From the NCBI RefSeq assembly GCF_001522585.2, contig NZ_CP013373.1:248001-312000 (forward strand): a stretch of DNA of 64,000 bases, read 5' to 3'. Source of the DNA: Burkholderia sp. NRF60-BP8 (GTDB lineage: Bacteria > Pseudomonadota > Gammaproteobacteria > Burkholderiales > Burkholderiaceae). Under the pieces are notes generated by a model that was given only the letters and a program-made list of their open reading frames with translations, had not been told where the DNA came from and ran no database searches. The translations under genes were made by a program, and so were the position numbers. Below are positions 1 through 9,547 of this stretch, one piece after another. Position 1 is the first letter of the stretch, and every line of letters begins with the position of its first letter.

Positions 1-44
1 GCAGCGTTGTATCGATGCGGCCCGAACCAGAAGGCGACACGTCG

Positions 45-656
45 ATGAATTTACGTTTTCCGAGCCGATTCGGAACCATTGCATTATTTTTTGCGCTGAC
101 GGGCTGTGCGGTGCCACCCAGCCAGACCACCGGCAGCGTGAGCCAGAAGAAGGCGGTCGACAAGACGGCCGCTGCCGCGAAGGCGGACGACGACAAGCAG
201 CCGCTCAATTTCGATTCCGCGCTGGCATCGATGCCGGCTGCCGACAGCAAGGACGCGAAGAAGTCGTCGCTGGCGGACGCCGAGCCGATCGACGGCAAGG
301 ACGTATCCGATTTCCGCCAGACCGGCCGCGCATCGTGGTACGGGCGGGATTTCCACGGCCGCCGCACCGCGAACGGCGAGCGCTTCAACATGAATGCGTT
401 CACCGCCGCGCACCGCACGCTGCCGCTGTCGTCGTACATCAAGGTGACGAACGCATCGACCGGCAAGTGGGTCGTCGTGAAGGTCAACGATCGCGGGCCG
501 TTCAAGCGCGGCCGCGTGCTCGACCTGTCGTACGCGGCGGCCAAGGTGATCGGCCTCGTGCACGCCGGCACGGGCCGCGTGAAGATCGAAGGGCTGTCGC
601 CGCAGGAAGCGCGCGAGGCGCGCGACGAAATGTTCGCGTCGATCTCGGCGAAGTAA
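45..656 (+). CDS. rlpA: RlpA-family septal ring lytic transglycosylase lipoprotein
   Basis: 203-residue lipoprotein. The ATG at 45 was chosen over an in-frame ATG at 15 because it gives a clean lipoprotein signal ending in the lipobox LTGC; a purine-rich stretch precedes it. After a low-complexity Ala/Lys/Asp linker comes a double-psi beta-barrel domain with the family blocks ASWYG, AHRTLP, VNDRGPF and LDLSYAAA. RlpA proteins are outer-membrane lipoproteins; in some species they cleave denuded peptidoglycan at the septum. A C-terminal SPOR domain, present in many homologues, is absent, so septal targeting by SPOR is not expected. Family call is firm; enzymatic activity is inferred. Confidence 0.9.
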   Translation: MNLRFPSRFGTIALFFALTGCAVPPSQTTGSVSQKKAVDKTAAAAKADDDKQPLNFDSALASMPAADSKDAKKSSLADAEPIDGKDVSDFRQTGRASWYGRDFHGRRTANGERFNMNAFTAAHRTLPLSSYIKVTNASTGKWVVVKVNDRGPFKRGRVLDLSYAAAKVIGLVHAGTGRVKIEGLSPQEAREARDEMFASISAK

Positions 657-682
657 CGCGGCGGATCGTCCGCTCATGCACG

Positions 683-707
683 AAGGGCTGCCTGCCGGCA
701 GCCCTTT
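683..707 (+). terminator. weak intrinsic terminator after rlpA
   Basis: 10-bp stem AAGGGCTGCC / GGCAGCCCTT with a 4-nt loop, followed only by a short T run. It lies between the convergent ends of rlpA and rsmI and may serve both. Confidence 0.45.
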
Positions 708-734
708 GTCGTTTCCGCGCGCCGGCGTCGCGCG

Positions 735-1613
735 TCAGCCTTCCTTCAGCACGAGCGCACGCGCATACAGCGTGTTGCGCGACGCACCCGTGAGTGCGGC
801 CGCGAGCCTGGCCGCGCTCTTCACCGGCACCTCTTCCAGCAGCAGCCTGAGCAGCGCGTCGTGCGCGGTATCGTCGGCTTCGCCGCTTGCCGCCGGCGCG
901 CCTTCGACGACCAGCACGAACTCGCCGCGCTGCCGGTTCGCGTCGCCGGCGAGCCAGCTCCGTCCTTCGGCCAGGGTGCCCTGGAACAACTCCTCGTGTA
1001 GCTTGGTGAGCTCGCGCGCGATCAGCAGCCGGCGCGTGGGGCCGAACGCGTCGGCGAGCGCGGCGACGGTTTCGGCGATCCGGTGCGGCGCTTCATAGAA
1101 CACCAGCGCGTACGGGTGCGAGGCCAGCGCCTGCAGCGCGGTCGCGCGCTGCTTCGCCTTCGGCGGCAGGAAGCCCGCGAACGTGAACGCGCCGGCCCAG
1201 TCGCCGGCCACGCTCAGCGCGGTCACGGCCGCGCTCGGGCCCGGCAGCGGAACCACCGTGAAGCCGGCGGCACGCACGGCGTCGACGAGCCGCGCGCCGG
1301 GGTCCGAGATGCCGGGCGTGCCGGCGTCCGACACGTAGGCCACGCGTTCGCCGCCACGCAGCAGCTCGATCACGCGCTGCGCGGCTTCGCGTTCGTTGTG
1401 CTCGTGCACGGCGACGAGCGGTTTCGAGATCCCGTAGCGGGCGAGCAGTTGGCCCGTGTTGCGGGTGTCTTCGGCCGCGATGCGATCGGCGAGGCCGAGC
1501 ACGTGCAGCGCGCGCAGCGTGATGTCGGCCGTATTGCCGATCGGTGTGGCGACCACGTAGAGCGCGGCGTCCGGGTAGTGCTGCGTATGCGCGAGTTCGA
1601 GGAGGGCAGTCAT
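735..1613 (-). CDS. rsmI: 16S rRNA (cytidine(1402)-2'-O)-methyltransferase RsmI
   Basis: 292 residues, normal length for RsmI. The enzyme 2'-O-methylates C1402 in the 16S decoding centre using SAM. Tetrapyrrole-methylase-fold signatures are visible in order: VATPIGN near the N-terminus, [33 protein letters not shown] and FAGFLPPK. The ATG at 1613 was chosen because homologues start just before [11 protein letters not shown]; upstream in-frame codons read through the divergent yraN gene. Its start codon overlaps that of yraN on the other strand by two bases, so neither gene has a private promoter region here. Confidence 0.95.
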   Translation of the reverse strand: MTALLELAHTQHYPDAALYVVATPIGNTADITLRALHVLGLADRIAAEDTRNTGQLLARYGISKPLVAVHEHNEREAAQRVIELLRGGERVAYVSDAGTPGISDPGARLVDAVRAAGFTVVPLPGPSAAVTALSVAGDWAGAFTFAGFLPPKAKQRATALQALASHPYALVFYEAPHRIAETVAALADAFGPTRRLLIARELTKLHEELFQGTLAEGRSWLAGDANRQRGEFVLVVEGAPAASGEADDTAHDALLRLLLEEVPVKSAARLAAALTGASRNTLYARALVLKEG

Positions 1614-2088
1614 GGCAGGCAAGGCACGCAATCGCGGCACGAACGGAACAAGGACGGCATTGTGCCACGCGGCGCCGGCCCGACCGGATGGCGCGCGCGG
1701 TCGGCCGCATTCGGGCGACAACTTTTCCGGCGCGGCGCGATCCAAGCCGGTCGGTGCCGTGTTCGAGCAGCGCGCGCGGCAGTTTCTCGAGCGCCGCGGT
1801 CTCGGGTTCGTCGCCGCGAACGTGACGATGCGCGGCGGCGAGCTCGATCTCGTGATGCGCGAGCCCGACGGCATGCTCGTGTTCGTCGAAGTGCGCGCGC
1901 GGCGCAGCGCCCGGCATGGCGGCGCGGCCGCGAGCGTCGGCTGGCGCAAGCGGCGGCGTCTGGTCGCGGCCGCGTTGCAGTTCTGGTCGCGGCACGGCGC
2001 TGGCGCCGCGTGCCGTTTCGACGTCGTCGCGTTCGAGGCCGGACGGCTTGCGTGGCTGCGCGACGCATTTCGTACCGACGATGCGTAG
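1612..2088 (+). CDS. yraN: UPF0102 (YraN) family endonuclease-like protein
   Basis: 158 residues. The C-terminal two thirds match the UPF0102/YraN family: [14 protein letters not shown], then GGELDLVM and VFVEVRAR, the acidic and E-x-R blocks of a restriction-endonuclease-like fold. The function is unproven in general. The first 45 or so residues are basic, low-complexity and atypical, so the true start may lie downstream, for example at an alternative codon before VGAVFEQ. Clustering with rsmI, a DiaA-like gene and a BON lipoprotein gene mirrors the E. coli rsmI-lpoA-yraN-diaA-dolP region. Confidence 0.85.
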   Translation: MAGKARNRGTNGTRTALCHAAPARPDGARGRPHSGDNFSGAARSKPVGAVFEQRARQFLERRGLGFVAANVTMRGGELDLVMREPDGMLVFVEVRARRSARHGGAAASVGWRKRRRLVAAALQFWSRHGAGAACRFDVVAFEAGRLAWLRDAFRTDDA

Positions 2089-2214
2089 CCGCGAGCTGTG
2101 ACGAGATGTAAAGAGTTCTTGCCGGACCCCCGGAGAGGGCGCCGGAGTACGGTAAACTCGCCGCACCCACGATGTCGCGCGAGTTGTGCCGCGCGCCCAG
2201 TTCACCAGGAATCG

Positions 2215-2799
2215 ATGTCAGTCGAACGTATTCAGCAACAATTCCGCGACAGCGCCGCGCTTCATGCCGAAGCGGCCGACGCGCTGTCGCTGCCGATCGC
2301 AGCCGCGGTCGATGCGATGTTCGCCGCACTGGCGAACGGCAACAAGATCGTCGCGTGCGGCGACGGCCCGTCGGCCGCCGCCGCGCAATACCTCGCCGCG
2401 TCGCTCGTCGGCGGTTTCGAGCGCGAGCGTCCGGGCTTGCCCGCGATCGCGCTGGCCACCGACGCGTCGCAGGCCGGCCTCGCGGGCGCGGCGGCCGTCG
2501 AGCAGTTGTTCGCGCAGCAGGTGCGCGTGCTGGGCCAGACGGGCGACGTCCTGCTGGTGCTCGACGCGGGTGGCGCATCGCCGCGCGTGCTCGCGGCCAT
2601 CGACGAAGCGCACGAGCGCGAGATGACCGTCGTCGCATTGACGGGCGGCAACGGCCACACGGTCGCGGCGGCGTTGTCCGACACCGATATTCCGATCAGC
2701 GTGCCCGCCGTTCGCGCGGCGCGCATCCACGAAGTCCATCTGCTGACCATCCACTGCCTGTGCGACGGCATCGACGCGATGCTGCTGGGTGAGGATTGA
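2215..2799 (+). CDS. diaA: SIS-domain protein, DiaA/GmhA-like
   Basis: 194 residues beginning MSVERIQQQF. A single SIS (sugar isomerase) domain spans most of the chain: KIVACGDGPSAAAAQYLAASLVGG, then LPAIALATD, and GDVLLVLDAGGASPRVLAAI. In enterobacteria DiaA binds DnaA and promotes replication initiation, while GmhA is sedoheptulose-7-phosphate isomerase; sequence alone does not separate them. The neighbourhood (yraN upstream, BON lipoprotein 17 bp downstream) favours DiaA. The ATG at 2215 fits the family N-terminus; the longer frame from 2098 reads through an apparent intergenic spacer. Confidence 0.85.
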   Translation: MSVERIQQQFRDSAALHAEAADALSLPIAAAVDAMFAALANGNKIVACGDGPSAAAAQYLAASLVGGFERERPGLPAIALATDASQAGLAGAAAVEQLFAQQVRVLGQTGDVLLVLDAGGASPRVLAAIDEAHEREMTVVALTGGNGHTVAAALSDTDIPISVPAVRAARIHEVHLLTIHCLCDGIDAMLLGED

Positions 2800-2816
2800 A
2801 CGAAGGAGAGCCGTCG

Positions 2817-3617
2817 ATGAATCAAAGCCGCGTCAAACAGACGCTCGTCAGAACCACGCTGCTCGCCGCGCTGACGGCGGGCCTCGCCGTGTCGCTGCAG
2901 GGTTGTGTGCTCGGAGTCGTGGGCGCTGCGGCGGGCGGCGGCGCGCTGATCGCGACCGATCGCCGTACGCTCGGCGCGCAGACGGAGGATCGCGAGATCC
3001 AGGTCAAGTCGCTCACGCAGATCAACAACGGGCTGCCGGACCAGTCGCACGTCAACGTGACGGTGTTCAACCGTCGCGTGCTGCTGACGGGCGAAGTGCC
3101 GAACGATGCGTCGAAGCAGCGCGCCGAGGAAATCGTGCGCGGCATCAACAACGTGAACGGCATCGTCAACGAGCTGTCGGTCGAGCCGGCGTCGTCGCTG
3201 TCGTCGCGCGCGAACGACTCGTACCTCGAAGGGCGCGTGAAGTCGGAGCTGATCGCGACGAAGGGCATCTCGGCGAACTATTACAAGGTCGTCGCCGAAC
3301 GCGGCAATCTTTACCTGATGGGCCTCGTGACGGTGGATGAAGGCAATCGCGGTGCGGAAGCCGCGAGCCAGGTGCCGGGCGTCGAGAAGGTCGTGAAGGT
3401 GTTCCAGTACGTGAAGCCGCAGGACGCGCAGGCGCTGCAGGACGCGTCGCCGGCGAGCGGCGCATCCGGCGCGCAGGCGGCCGCCGCGCCGGCGGACAGC
3501 GCGACGGTCGGCGCGGTGCCGGACGCGTCGGTGCAGTCCGCGCCGCTGCAGTCGCCCGCGCCGATCTCGAATTCGTCGAGCGTGCATCCGGGCAATCCGA
3601 AGGCGAAGGCGCAATGA
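2817..3617 (+). CDS. BON-domain outer-membrane lipoprotein (DolP/YraP-like)
   Basis: 266 residues. The ATG at 2817 follows a good ribosome site (GAAGGAGAG, 2801-2809); an in-frame ATG at 2796 would overlap the preceding stop. The signal ends in lipobox LQGC. Two BON domains follow (about residues 50-120 and 130-200), then a Ser/Ala/Pro-rich C-terminal tail of about 60 residues that is longer than in E. coli DolP. BON lipoproteins act at the outer membrane in envelope integrity and phospholipid binding. Its stop overlaps the start of the cytochrome gene (ATGA), indicating translational coupling. Confidence 0.88.
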   Translation: MNQSRVKQTLVRTTLLAALTAGLAVSLQGCVLGVVGAAAGGGALIATDRRTLGAQTEDREIQVKSLTQINNGLPDQSHVNVTVFNRRVLLTGEVPNDASKQRAEEIVRGINNVNGIVNELSVEPASSLSSRANDSYLEGRVKSELIATKGISANYYKVVAERGNLYLMGLVTVDEGNRGAEAASQVPGVEKVVKVFQYVKPQDAQALQDASPASGASGAQAAAAPADSATVGAVPDASVQSAPLQSPAPISNSSSVHPGNPKAKAQ

Positions 3618-3976
3618 CGGGCATGCGGATGAAGCAGATGAAACGATGGATGATGCAGGGCGCCGCGGCTGCGGCGTTCGCGGCCGGCACGCTGGGCGTC
3701 GCGCATGCGGACGTCGGCGACGGCCTGAAGGTGGCGCGCAGCAACGCGTGCATGGGCTGCCATGCGGTCGACCGCAAGCTCGTCGGCCCGTCGTTCAAGG
3801 ATATCGCCGCGCGCTACAAGTCCGATCCGCAGGCCGTGGCCAAGCTGTCGAAGAAGGTGAAGGACGGCGGCTCGGGCGTCTGGGGCGCGATTCCGATGCC
3901 GGCGCATCCGCGCATGAGCGATGCCGACGTCCGTTCGGTGGTCGAATGGGTATTGGCGGGGGCGCCGTCGAAGTAA
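3614..3976 (+). CDS. periplasmic class I cytochrome c (c551/c552 type)
   Basis: 120-residue precursor with a Lys/Arg-rich N-terminus, an Ala-rich hydrophobic segment and a cut near AHA-D. The haem c attachment motif CMGCH lies at residues 46-50, and the likely distal Met is in IPMPAHP. The mature protein is about 88 residues, the usual size of small c551-type electron carriers. It overlaps the end of the BON lipoprotein gene. The electron-transfer partner cannot be told from the sequence. Confidence 0.9.
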   Translation: MTGMRMKQMKRWMMQGAAAAAFAAGTLGVAHADVGDGLKVARSNACMGCHAVDRKLVGPSFKDIAARYKSDPQAVAKLSKKVKDGGSGVWGAIPMPAHPRMSDADVRSVVEWVLAGAPSK

Positions 3977-4001
3977 CGCGACGGGAGTGACGTAACCCCT
4001 A

Positions 4002-4031
4002 TTGCCAAGCGCGGAAATGCGTGTGTATGAT
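4002..4031 (+). promoter_or_regulatory. promoter of tRNA-Ala(CGC)
   Basis: TTGCCA at 4002-4007, an 18-bp spacer, then TATGAT at 4026-4031. The -10 ends 11 bases before the mature tRNA. Confidence 0.6.
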
Positions 4032-4042
4032 GGTCGACTGTT

Positions 4043-4118
<76 letters not shown>

Positions 4119-4131
4119 ACGGAATTTGAAA

Positions 4132-4158
4132 GGCCCGATCGCGAGATCGGGCCTTTTT
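4132..4158 (+). terminator. intrinsic terminator of tRNA-Ala
   Basis: Perfect 9-bp stem GGCCCGATC / GATCGGGCC with loop GCGA, followed by five Ts. Confidence 0.85.
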
Positions 4159-4186
4159 GTTTGTCCGCGGGAGCTCGGCCTGCGCG

Positions 4187-4498
4187 CTAAGTCGCCAATT
4201 CATGGATCACCCTGAACGTCGGCACCGACAACACGGCGAACCCCGCCGTCATGACCGCGAGCACCGCGGTCCTCTTCCGCAGCAGCGCGCAGAGGGCGAT
4301 CGATAGTCCATACAACGCGCAGGTCAGAATGATGATCCACCACAGCGCCGCGTAGCCGGCCCCGCCTTCGAAGTTCGATACGTTCTGCGTGATCCGGGTC
4401 GCGAGATACCCGGCGACGGTCATGCTCGCGGGCAGGCACAGCACCGAATACAGCACGAAGACGACGATCTGTCGCGGTGTCGGCTCGGATGACGTCAT
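4187..4498 (-). CDS. small membrane protein of unknown function
   Basis: 103 residues with three hydrophobic segments (about 10-30, 48-68 and 76-97) separated by short charged turns, so probably an inner-membrane protein with three helices. I do not recognise the family. It stands alone between the tRNA-Ala terminator and gudD. Composition and codon use resemble its neighbours, supporting a real gene, but there is no functional clue. Confidence 0.6.
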   Translation of the reverse strand: MTSSEPTPRQIVVFVLYSVLCLPASMTVAGYLATRITQNVSNFEGGAGYAALWWIIILTCALYGLSIALCALLRKRTAVLAVMTAGFAVLSVPTFRVIHELAT

Positions 4499-4640
4499 GG
4501 CGAGGGCGTTCTTTTGCGGATGGACGAAGGCGCCCGACCGCCCGCCGCGCAGGCCGATTCAGGCAGCCGGCAGAATGCGGCCGTTTGCCGCGTTTGGCAA
4601 CAGCCACCCGTCACGCCACCCGCCGTCCCGCCACTCCACC

Positions 4641-6038
4641 CTAAACCCGCCCGAAACTCGGCCGCTTCGGATCGTACGTCCACCCCGGCACCAGATAGCG
4701 CATCGCGACCGCATCGTCGCGCGCGGTGCCGCCCACCTCGTTGTACAGCGCATGCGCGGCCTCGACCTGCGCCATGTCCAGTTCGATGCCCAGCCCCGGC
4801 CGTTCCGGCACGGCCACCTTGCCGCCGACGATCGCGAACGGCTCGCGCGTGAGCCGCGCGTCGCCTTCCTGCCAGATCCAGTGCGTATCGATCGCGGTGA
4901 TCGTGCCGGGCGCGGCCGCCGCCGCATGCGTGAACATCGCGAGCGACACGTCGAAGTGGTTGTTCGAATGCGAACCCCAGGTGAGCCCCCAGTCGCGGCA
5001 CAGCTGCGCGAGCCGCACCGAGCCCTGCATCGTCCAGAAATGCGGATCGGCGAGCGGAATGTCGACCGCCTGCAGCCGCACCGCATGATCCATCTGCCGC
5101 CAGTCGGTCGCGATCATGTTGGTCGCGGTCGGAATCCCCGTCGCGCGGCGGAATTCGGCCATCACCTCGCGGCCCGAATAACCGCCTTCCGGCCCGCACG
5201 GATCTTCCGCATACGCGAGCAGGTGGCCTTGTCCGCGGCACAGCGCGACGGCCTCGTCGAGCGACCACGCGCCGTTCGGGTCGAGCGTCGCGCGCGCGTC
5301 GGGAAAGCGCGCCTTGATCGCCGCGATCGCTTCCATCTCGTCGGCGCCGGCCATCACGCCGCCCTTCAGCTTGAAATCGGCGAAACCGTAGCGCTCGACC
5401 GCGGCTTCGGCCTGCCGAGCGATCGCGGCCGGCGTCAGCGCCGCTTCGTTGCGCAGCCGGAACCACGGCACCGACGCCTGCGCTTCGTCGCGATACGGCA
5501 GATCGGTGCGGCGCCGGTCGCCGATGTAGAACAAATACGCGAGCATCGGCACCGCGTCGCGCTGCTGGCCTTCGCCGAGCAGCGCCGCGACCGGCACGTC
5601 GAGGTGCTGGCCGAGCAGGTCGAGCAGCGCGGCTTCGATCGCGGTGATCACGTTGTCGAGCCGCAGGTTGATCTCGTGCGGCTGACGCAGCACCGCCGCC
5701 TCGCCGGCCGACGTCACTTCGTGGCGAATCGTGCGTCCGGCGCCGGCGCCCGCGCCGGACAGCGCCGCGCGCACCGCGTTGAGCGTGGCCTGGTAGCGTC
5801 CGATCGGCTGCCCGACCACGAGATCCGTCATGCGCTCGAGCGCGTGGCGGATGCCTTCGCCGCCCGGCACTTCGCCGACGCCCGTATGCCCGCTGCCGTC
5901 GTCGAGGATCACGAGGTTGCGCGTGAAGTACGGCGCATGCGCGCCGCACAGGTTGAGCAGCATGCTGTCGCGGCCGGCGACGGGAATCACCTGCATGCGG
6001 GTGACGCGCGGGGTGCCGGCACGGCTGGGTTCGGACAT
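4641..6038 (-). CDS. gudD: glucarate dehydratase
   Basis: 465 residues, full length for GudD. Enolase-superfamily enzyme that dehydrates D-glucarate to 5-keto-4-deoxyglucarate, the entry step of glucarate catabolism. Visible family features: N-terminal [25 protein letters not shown], the KxK base in FADFKLKGG (about residue 220), LDPNGAW with a metal-ligand Asp, [17 protein letters not shown], and [18 protein letters not shown] with the catalytic His. The ATG at 6038 begins [15 protein letters not shown]. It lies 62 bp downstream of gudP on the same strand, so the two are probably co-transcribed. Confidence 0.95.
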   Translation of the reverse strand: MSEPSRAGTPRVTRMQVIPVAGRDSMLLNLCGAHAPYFTRNLVILDDGSGHTGVGEVPGGEGIRHALERMTDLVVGQPIGRYQATLNAVRAALSGAGAGAGRTIRHEVTSAGEAAVLRQPHEINLRLDNVITAIEAALLDLLGQHLDVPVAALLGEGQQRDAVPMLAYLFYIGDRRRTDLPYRDEAQASVPWFRLRNEAALTPAAIARQAEAAVERYGFADFKLKGGVMAGADEMEAIAAIKARFPDARATLDPNGAWSLDEAVALCRGQGHLLAYAEDPCGPEGGYSGREVMAEFRRATGIPTATNMIATDWRQMDHAVRLQAVDIPLADPHFWTMQGSVRLAQLCRDWGLTWGSHSNNHFDVSLAMFTHAAAAAPGTITAIDTHWIWQEGDARLTREPFAIVGGKVAVPERPGLGIELDMAQVEAAHALYNEVGGTARDDAVAMRYLVPGWTYDPKRPSFGRV

Positions 6039-6100
6039 CGGTTCGCTCCTGGTTCCGGTGGCGTGCGGGCCGCCGGACGCGCCGGCGCGGCCCGCGCCGT

Positions 6101-7441
6101 TCATTGAAGCTCGACGCGGCGGATCTCGCCGACGACGAACAGGTAGCAGATCACGGCGACGAGCGCATGCGCGACGACATAGACGAGCGCGCCGTTGAAC
6201 GAGCCGCTTCGGTCGACGATATAGCCGATCGCGATCGGCGTCGTGATGCTGGAAAGATTGCCGCACGTGTTGAGCAGCGCACCGCTCAGGCCGGCGATCT
6301 GGCGCGGCGCGGTGTCGGCGTTGACGGCCCAGCCGAGCGCGCCGAGCCCCTTGCCGAAGAACGACAGCGCCATGAACACCACGACGAGCACGTGCGAATC
6401 GGTGTAATTGCAGACGATCATCGACATCGACAGCAGCATGCCGATCACGATCGGCACCTTGCGCGCGACCGACAGCGACCGGCCCTGCCTGAGCAGCGCA
6501 TCGGACACGACGCCGCCGAGAATCCCGCCGAGGAACCCGCATACGGCGGGGATCGACGCGACGAGGCCGGCGTTGAGGATCGACATCCCGCGCGCCTGCA
6601 CGAGATAGACGGGGAACCACGTGATGAAGAAGTAGGTGAGCGCGTTGATGCAGTACTGCGCGACGTACACGCCGACCAGCATCCGGTTCCTCAGCAGCGC
6701 CTTCACTTGGCGCATCGACGGGCCGCCGTCGCGCCCGCCCGTCGCCTGGTCGATGTCGACGAGCGCCCCGCCTTCGGCGAGGTAGTCGAGTTCCGCGCGG
6801 TTGATGTTCGGGTGATGCTTCGGGTCGTACATCGTGCGGTTCCACACCAGCACGAACACGAAGCCGAGCACGCCCATCACCGCGAACACCGACTGCCAGC
6901 CGAACGCATGCACGAGCCAGCCCATCAGCGGCGCGAACACGACGGTCGCCGCGTACTGCGCGGCGTTGAAGATCGCCGACGCGGTGCCGCGCTCGGGCGC
7001 CGGGAACCACGCGGACACGATCCGGCTGTTGGCGGGGAACGACGGCGCCTCGGCCGCGCCGACCAGGAAACGCAGCCCGAACAGCAGCGCGAACGCGGCC
7101 GCCCCGCCGAAGAAGCCGATCCCGCCTTGCAGCAGCGTGAACAGCGACCAGAAGAAGATGCTGAATGCGTAGACGATGCGCGAGCCGTAGCGGTCGAGCA
7201 GCCAGCCGCCGGGCAATTGCGCGATCACGTACGACCAGCCGAACGCGGAAAAGATGAAGCCCATCTGCACGTGGCTCAGGTGCATCGAGCGGGCCAGCGC
7301 CGGGCCCGCGATCGCGATGGCGGCGCGATCCGCGTAGTTGATCGTCGTGATCGCGAACAGGACGGCCAGCACCAGCCAGCGCACGCGGGTGCGCCGGGCC
7401 GTTGCCGACGCGGACGCCGGCAGCGCGTGAAGCGGATTCAT
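6101..7441 (-). CDS. gudP: MFS transporter, glucarate/galactarate (GudP-like)
   Basis: 446 residues with 12 predicted membrane helices and the signature of the anion:cation symporter branch of [19 protein letters not shown] in helix 1, [10 protein letters not shown] in the 2-3 loop, and a long central loop containing [21 protein letters not shown]. This branch carries hexarates and related sugar acids, and the gudD gene immediately downstream makes glucarate the likely substrate. ATG 7441 was chosen; the in-frame extension to 7573 is an untypical hydrophilic stretch. Confidence 0.9.
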   Translation of the reverse strand: MNPLHALPASASATARRTRVRWLVLAVLFAITTINYADRAAIAIAGPALARSMHLSHVQMGFIFSAFGWSYVIAQLPGGWLLDRYGSRIVYAFSIFFWSLFTLLQGGIGFFGGAAAFALLFGLRFLVGAAEAPSFPANSRIVSAWFPAPERGTASAIFNAAQYAATVVFAPLMGWLVHAFGWQSVFAVMGVLGFVFVLVWNRTMYDPKHHPNINRAELDYLAEGGALVDIDQATGGRDGGPSMRQVKALLRNRMLVGVYVAQYCINALTYFFITWFPVYLVQARGMSILNAGLVASIPAVCGFLGGILGGVVSDALLRQGRSLSVARKVPIVIGMLLSMSMIVCNYTDSHVLVVVFMALSFFGKGLGALGWAVNADTAPRQIAGLSGALLNTCGNLSSITTPIAIGYIVDRSGSFNGALVYVVAHALVAVICYLFVVGEIRRVELQ

Positions 7442-7656
7442 GACTTGTCTCCTCCGAAGGGCGGAAGGTGCCGTCGTGCGGCAGGCGCGTCGGGTGCGCG
7501 CGTGATGTGTGTGGATGCCGCCGACGGGAGGCCGGGCACCGGACGCCGATGCAGGCGGGGCGTCCCGGCCCATTCTGTCATGTCGACATTTGCGCTTTCA
7601 TGCCAATTGCTGACTTGATCGATTCAGCATTTGAATCGATCGAAGGCGGCGCGCGG

Positions 7657-8589
7657 TCACGCGTGCGCGTCGTCCGGGCTGTTGCGGTGGCGGCGCGCGA
7701 CGTGCTGCGCGAGAAACTCGACGGCGGCGCGCACGCCCGGCAACTGGCCGCGCCGATGCGGCATCAGCAGCGTCGTCGTGACGGTGCCGGCGCACCAGCC
7801 GGGCAGCACGCGCACGAGCGTGCCGGACGCGAGCGCGGCCCCGGCGATCCAGTCGGGCAGGCAGGCGAGGCCGAGGCCGGCCGTCGCCGCCTGTAGCAGC
7901 AGCGTCGATTCGTCGGCCTGCAGCCGCAAGCGCGGCGTCACGTCGACGGCGTCGCTGGCATCGTCGAGGCGCTGCAGCCGCCACGGCTGCGGCCCCGGGT
8001 GGAGCCCGTCGTGCCGCGCGAGATCGGCCGGCGTGTCGGGCGTGCCGGCCCGTGCGAGATAGGCCGGCGCGGCGACGACGACGATCGGCGACGCCGCGAG
8101 CGGCCGTTGCACGAGCGCGGAATCGGGCAGCGGCGCGAAATGGCTGCGCACCGCGATGTCGAAGCCTTCCTGCGCGATGTCGACGAGGCGGTCGCTCGCA
8201 TGAATCTGCAGCAGCAGCTTCGGGTGCGCGATCGCCAGCGCCGGCAGGCACGGCGCGAGGATGTGCTGCGCGACCGGCACCGAGCTCGTGATCCGCACGA
8301 CGCCGGCCGGCTCGGCGGCCTGCCGCAGCACCGCGTCGCGCGCGCTTTCGGCCTCGATCACGGCGGCGCGCGCATGCTCGAAGAATTCGGCGCCGACCGG
8401 CGTGAGCCGGAAGCTGCGCGACGTGCGATGCACGAGCCGCGCGCCGAGCGTGCGCTCGAGCTCGGCCACGCGCTTGCTGACCGTCGATTTCGGCAGGTCG
8501 AGCCGGCGCGCGGCCGCCGACATGCTGCCGGCATCCACCGCCTGCACGAACAGGTAGAGATCGTTCAGATTCACTTCCAGCGTCCACAT
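7657..8589 (-). CDS. LysR-family transcriptional regulator
   Basis: 310 residues from ATG 8589 (MWTLEVNLNDLYLF), which places the helix-turn-helix at the usual 15-60 (AGSMSAAARRLDLPKSTVSKRVAELERTLGARLVHRTSR). An in-frame ATG at 8640 would add 17 residues. The C-terminal part is a LysR substrate-binding domain. It sits upstream of gudP on the same strand and is divergent from a glutathione S-transferase gene 91 bp away. By LysR custom the divergent gene is the first candidate target; glucarate control is the alternative. Confidence 0.88.
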   Translation of the reverse strand: MWTLEVNLNDLYLFVQAVDAGSMSAAARRLDLPKSTVSKRVAELERTLGARLVHRTSRSFRLTPVGAEFFEHARAAVIEAESARDAVLRQAAEPAGVVRITSSVPVAQHILAPCLPALAIAHPKLLLQIHASDRLVDIAQEGFDIAVRSHFAPLPDSALVQRPLAASPIVVVAAPAYLARAGTPDTPADLARHDGLHPGPQPWRLQRLDDASDAVDVTPRLRLQADESTLLLQAATAGLGLACLPDWIAGAALASGTLVRVLPGWCAGTVTTTLLMPHRRGQLPGVRAAVEFLAQHVARRHRNSPDDAHA

Positions 8590-8680
8590 GGAGAAACGAC
8601 GGGTTTCGATTTTAGCGGCTACTGCGTCATCGTCCGCCATGGGAGCATAACGGCTCGTTCAACTTTCGCGGAATTCCCCG

Positions 8681-9412
8681 ATGTCTCCGATCCTTCTCTA
8701 CGGTATTCCCGCCGGCTGCTCGTTCGGCTCGATCGTCGCGCTCGAATGGGTCGCCCGCCCGTACCGGCTGTCGCGCATCACGATGCCGGGCGCCGTGACG
8801 AGCGACGCGTTCGTCGCGCTGAACCCCGTCGCCGAAACGCCGGCGTTCGTCACCGCGAACGGCGACGTGCTGACCGAAAGCATCGCGATCCTCGGCCATA
8901 TCGGCGCGCAGGCGCTCGACAGCGGCCTCGCGTTTCGCCAGGGCAGCGCGGATTTCGACCGGCTGAACCGGATGCTGGCGTGGCTGAACACGACGTTCTT
9001 CAACGCGTTCGGTGCGCTCTGGTACGTGTACGAACACGACACCGAAGGCGCCGAGAAAGCGGCGCTGCAGGCGTACGGCCGCGGCAAGGTGCTGAAGGCG
9101 CACCGGCAGCTCGAAGCGCTGCTCGAACGCGGAGAAGGCCCGTGGCTGCTGGGCGCGCGGCGCACGCTGGCCGATGCGTACTTTGCCGGGATCGCGCGCT
9201 GGGCCGACTATCACGCGGTGTTCGAGCGCGATGCGTTTCCGCATGTCGCCGCGCTGCGCGCGCGGCTGGCCGACGATGCCGGCGTGCGGTTCGCGCACGC
9301 GATCGAGGAAAACCTGCCGCCGCCGGTGTCGTCCGCGTTCGAGGGGCATGTGTCGCTCGACGACGCGTTGGCCAGCGCGCGCGGCATCGCGGTGCCGGCG
9401 CGGGCTGCCTGA
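8681..9412 (+). CDS. glutathione S-transferase family protein
   Basis: 243 residues. The N-terminal thioredoxin-like domain (about 1-80) contains YGIPAGCSFGS, the cis-Pro block ETPAFV, and LTESIAIL, the usual glutathione-binding block. A helical C-terminal domain includes GPWLLGARRTLADAYFAGIARW, the N-capping region of alpha 6. The C-terminal extension past about residue 200 is longer than in many GSTs. Substrate unknown. It is transcribed divergently from a LysR gene. Confidence 0.88.
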   Translation: MSPILLYGIPAGCSFGSIVALEWVARPYRLSRITMPGAVTSDAFVALNPVAETPAFVTANGDVLTESIAILGHIGAQALDSGLAFRQGSADFDRLNRMLAWLNTTFFNAFGALWYVYEHDTEGAEKAALQAYGRGKVLKAHRQLEALLERGEGPWLLGARRTLADAYFAGIARWADYHAVFERDAFPHVAALRARLADDAGVRFAHAIEENLPPPVSSAFEGHVSLDDALASARGIAVPARAA

Positions 9413-9463
9413 TCGGCCACCTCGGCCACCTCGGCCGCGCGTCAGGGTGGAATCCGCTGGCGA

Positions 9464-9513
9464 TATTTTTACCCGGGCAATATTGACATCCAATTAATAC
9501 CCGGATAAAAATA
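9464..9513 (+). promoter_or_regulatory. promoter with two inverted operator-like elements
   Basis: A strong promoter, TTGACA (9483-9488), 17-bp spacer and TAAAAA (9506-9511), is flanked and overlapped by two copies of one element in opposite orientation: TATTTTTACCCGGGCA on the plus strand at 9464-9479 and TATTTTTATCCGGGTA on the minus strand within 9492-9513. The first copy abuts the -35; the second covers the spacer and -10. The layout suggests repression of the DUF2239/carotenoid oxygenase genes by a dimeric regulator that is not encoded next door. Confidence 0.6.
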
Positions 9514-9547
9514 GCGTCATTCCGATTCCAGCCCGCGGGCGACCACC

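Noticed and set aside
15..44. Upstream ATG for rlpA
   Set aside because: It would place ten charged residues before the lipoprotein signal; the ATG at 45 gives a normal signal.
4641..8589. Glucarate genes as a novel sugar-acid system
   Set aside because: gudD and gudP with a LysR-type gene are a standard hexarate utilisation set.
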